From: UBA6197 sp047638075
GTDB lineage: Bacteria > Pseudomonadota > Alphaproteobacteria > Rhodobacterales > Rhodobacteraceae
Reading direction: 5' to 3'
Assembly (NCBI RefSeq): GCF_047638075.1
Contig: NZ_JBLJBV010000056.1
Span: forward strand, 1-41,046
Length of the DNA stretch: 41,046 nt
The notes under the pieces are model-generated. The model ran no database searches. It was not told where the DNA came from and saw only the letters and a program-made list of their open reading frames with translations. The position numbers and the translations under genes were made by a program. Below, one piece after another: positions 40,965 through 41,046 of this stretch (its first letter is position 1; the number at the start of each line of letters is the position of its first letter).

Positions 40965-41046
40965 TTATGACCCGTCGCTATCGTCCCCGATATAGCTTGT
41001 CTTATGCTGAACCCGGCTCCTACAGTATGAAGGAGCCACTGCCCGC
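40965..41046 (-). CDS. C-terminal end of an unidentified protein (5' part outside window)
   Basis: The minus strand is open from the right edge to TAA at 40965-40967, reading RAVAPSYCRSRVQHKTSYIG followed by DDSDGS. The strong minus-strand terminator just downstream is the main reason to think it is real. I do not recognise the protein. Only 26 codons are visible, so it could be chance. Confidence 0.45.
   Translation of the reverse strand, partial: RAVAPSYCRSRVQHKTSYIGDDSDGS

Noticed and set aside
1..41046. CRISPR arrays, tRNA/rRNA genes, insertion sequences, prophage
   Set aside because: None seen: no regularly spaced direct repeats with spacers, no transposase or integrase, no tRNA-like cloverleaf noticed in the spacers.

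Overview
The window looks like chromosomal DNA of a Rhodobacteraceae member (Roseobacter-type marine alphaproteobacterium). The reasons are the high GC content, the alphaproteobacterial F0 ATP synthase operon (atpI-atpB-atpE-atpX-atpF) standing apart from the F1 genes, a GC-rich rpoD next to dnaG, an nrdR-ribD pair, a DUF5928 glycosyltransferase, and a short intergenic repeat with an AATACTCCC core of a kind I recall from this family. I see no tRNA, rRNA, CRISPR array, insertion sequence or phage gene. Most of the window is core genome with short spacers.

Layout. 1-4.2 kb (minus): a translationally coupled MoxR / DUF58 / BatA-DUF4159 module, the last gene cut by the left edge. 4.3-6.5 kb (plus): DUF1285, hydroxypyruvate isomerase-like protein and a small glycosyltransferase. 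6.5-10.6 kb (minus): a CDF metal exporter, polA and a zf-CHCC protein. 10.7-14.7 kb: an ABC ATPase without a permease, a HIT protein, a Branch/DUF5928 glycosyltransferase and a divergent sulfotransferase. 14.7-18.1 kb: PfkB kinase, nth, an Ada-like regulator/methyltransferase and an OmpA lipoprotein. 18.3-21 kb: F0 ATP synthase. 21-23.6 kb: an ArsR regulator with a palindromic operator, a small membrane protein, ribD and nrdR. 23.9-29.5 kb: rpoD, dnaG and a Glu/Leu-type dehydrogenase. 29.9-32.8 kb: three coupled Tad-like genes (TadG-type vWA plus two TadE-like). 33-35.4 kb: TetR regulator, small lipoprotein and homoserine dehydrogenase. 35.4-40.8 kb: a type I secretion operon led by a 677-residue repeat protein. 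The right edge holds the tail of another minus-strand gene.

How they work together. Housekeeping dominates: replication and repair (polA, dnaG, nth, Ada-like), transcription (rpoD, nrdR), energy (F0) and biosynthesis (hom, ribD). Three accessory blocks point outward: the glycosyl-/sulfotransferase pair (probably a sulfated surface glycan), the Tad-like triad lacking its secretion ATPase, and the type I secretion operon.

The best candidate for something poorly described is the type I operon. Its first gene encodes an acidic protein with no RTX nonapeptides but with a recurring ~45-residue unit (G[DN]xxx[ILV]Nx[IV]xQ), and its exporter ATPase has a ~100-residue Gly-rich N-terminal extension and Gln where the H-loop His is expected. 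Also worth attention are four copies of the intergenic repeat (two forming a long hairpin, one coding the ribD C-terminus), an RNA hairpin between atpE and atpX, and three GTGATTCG octamers upstream of rpoD.
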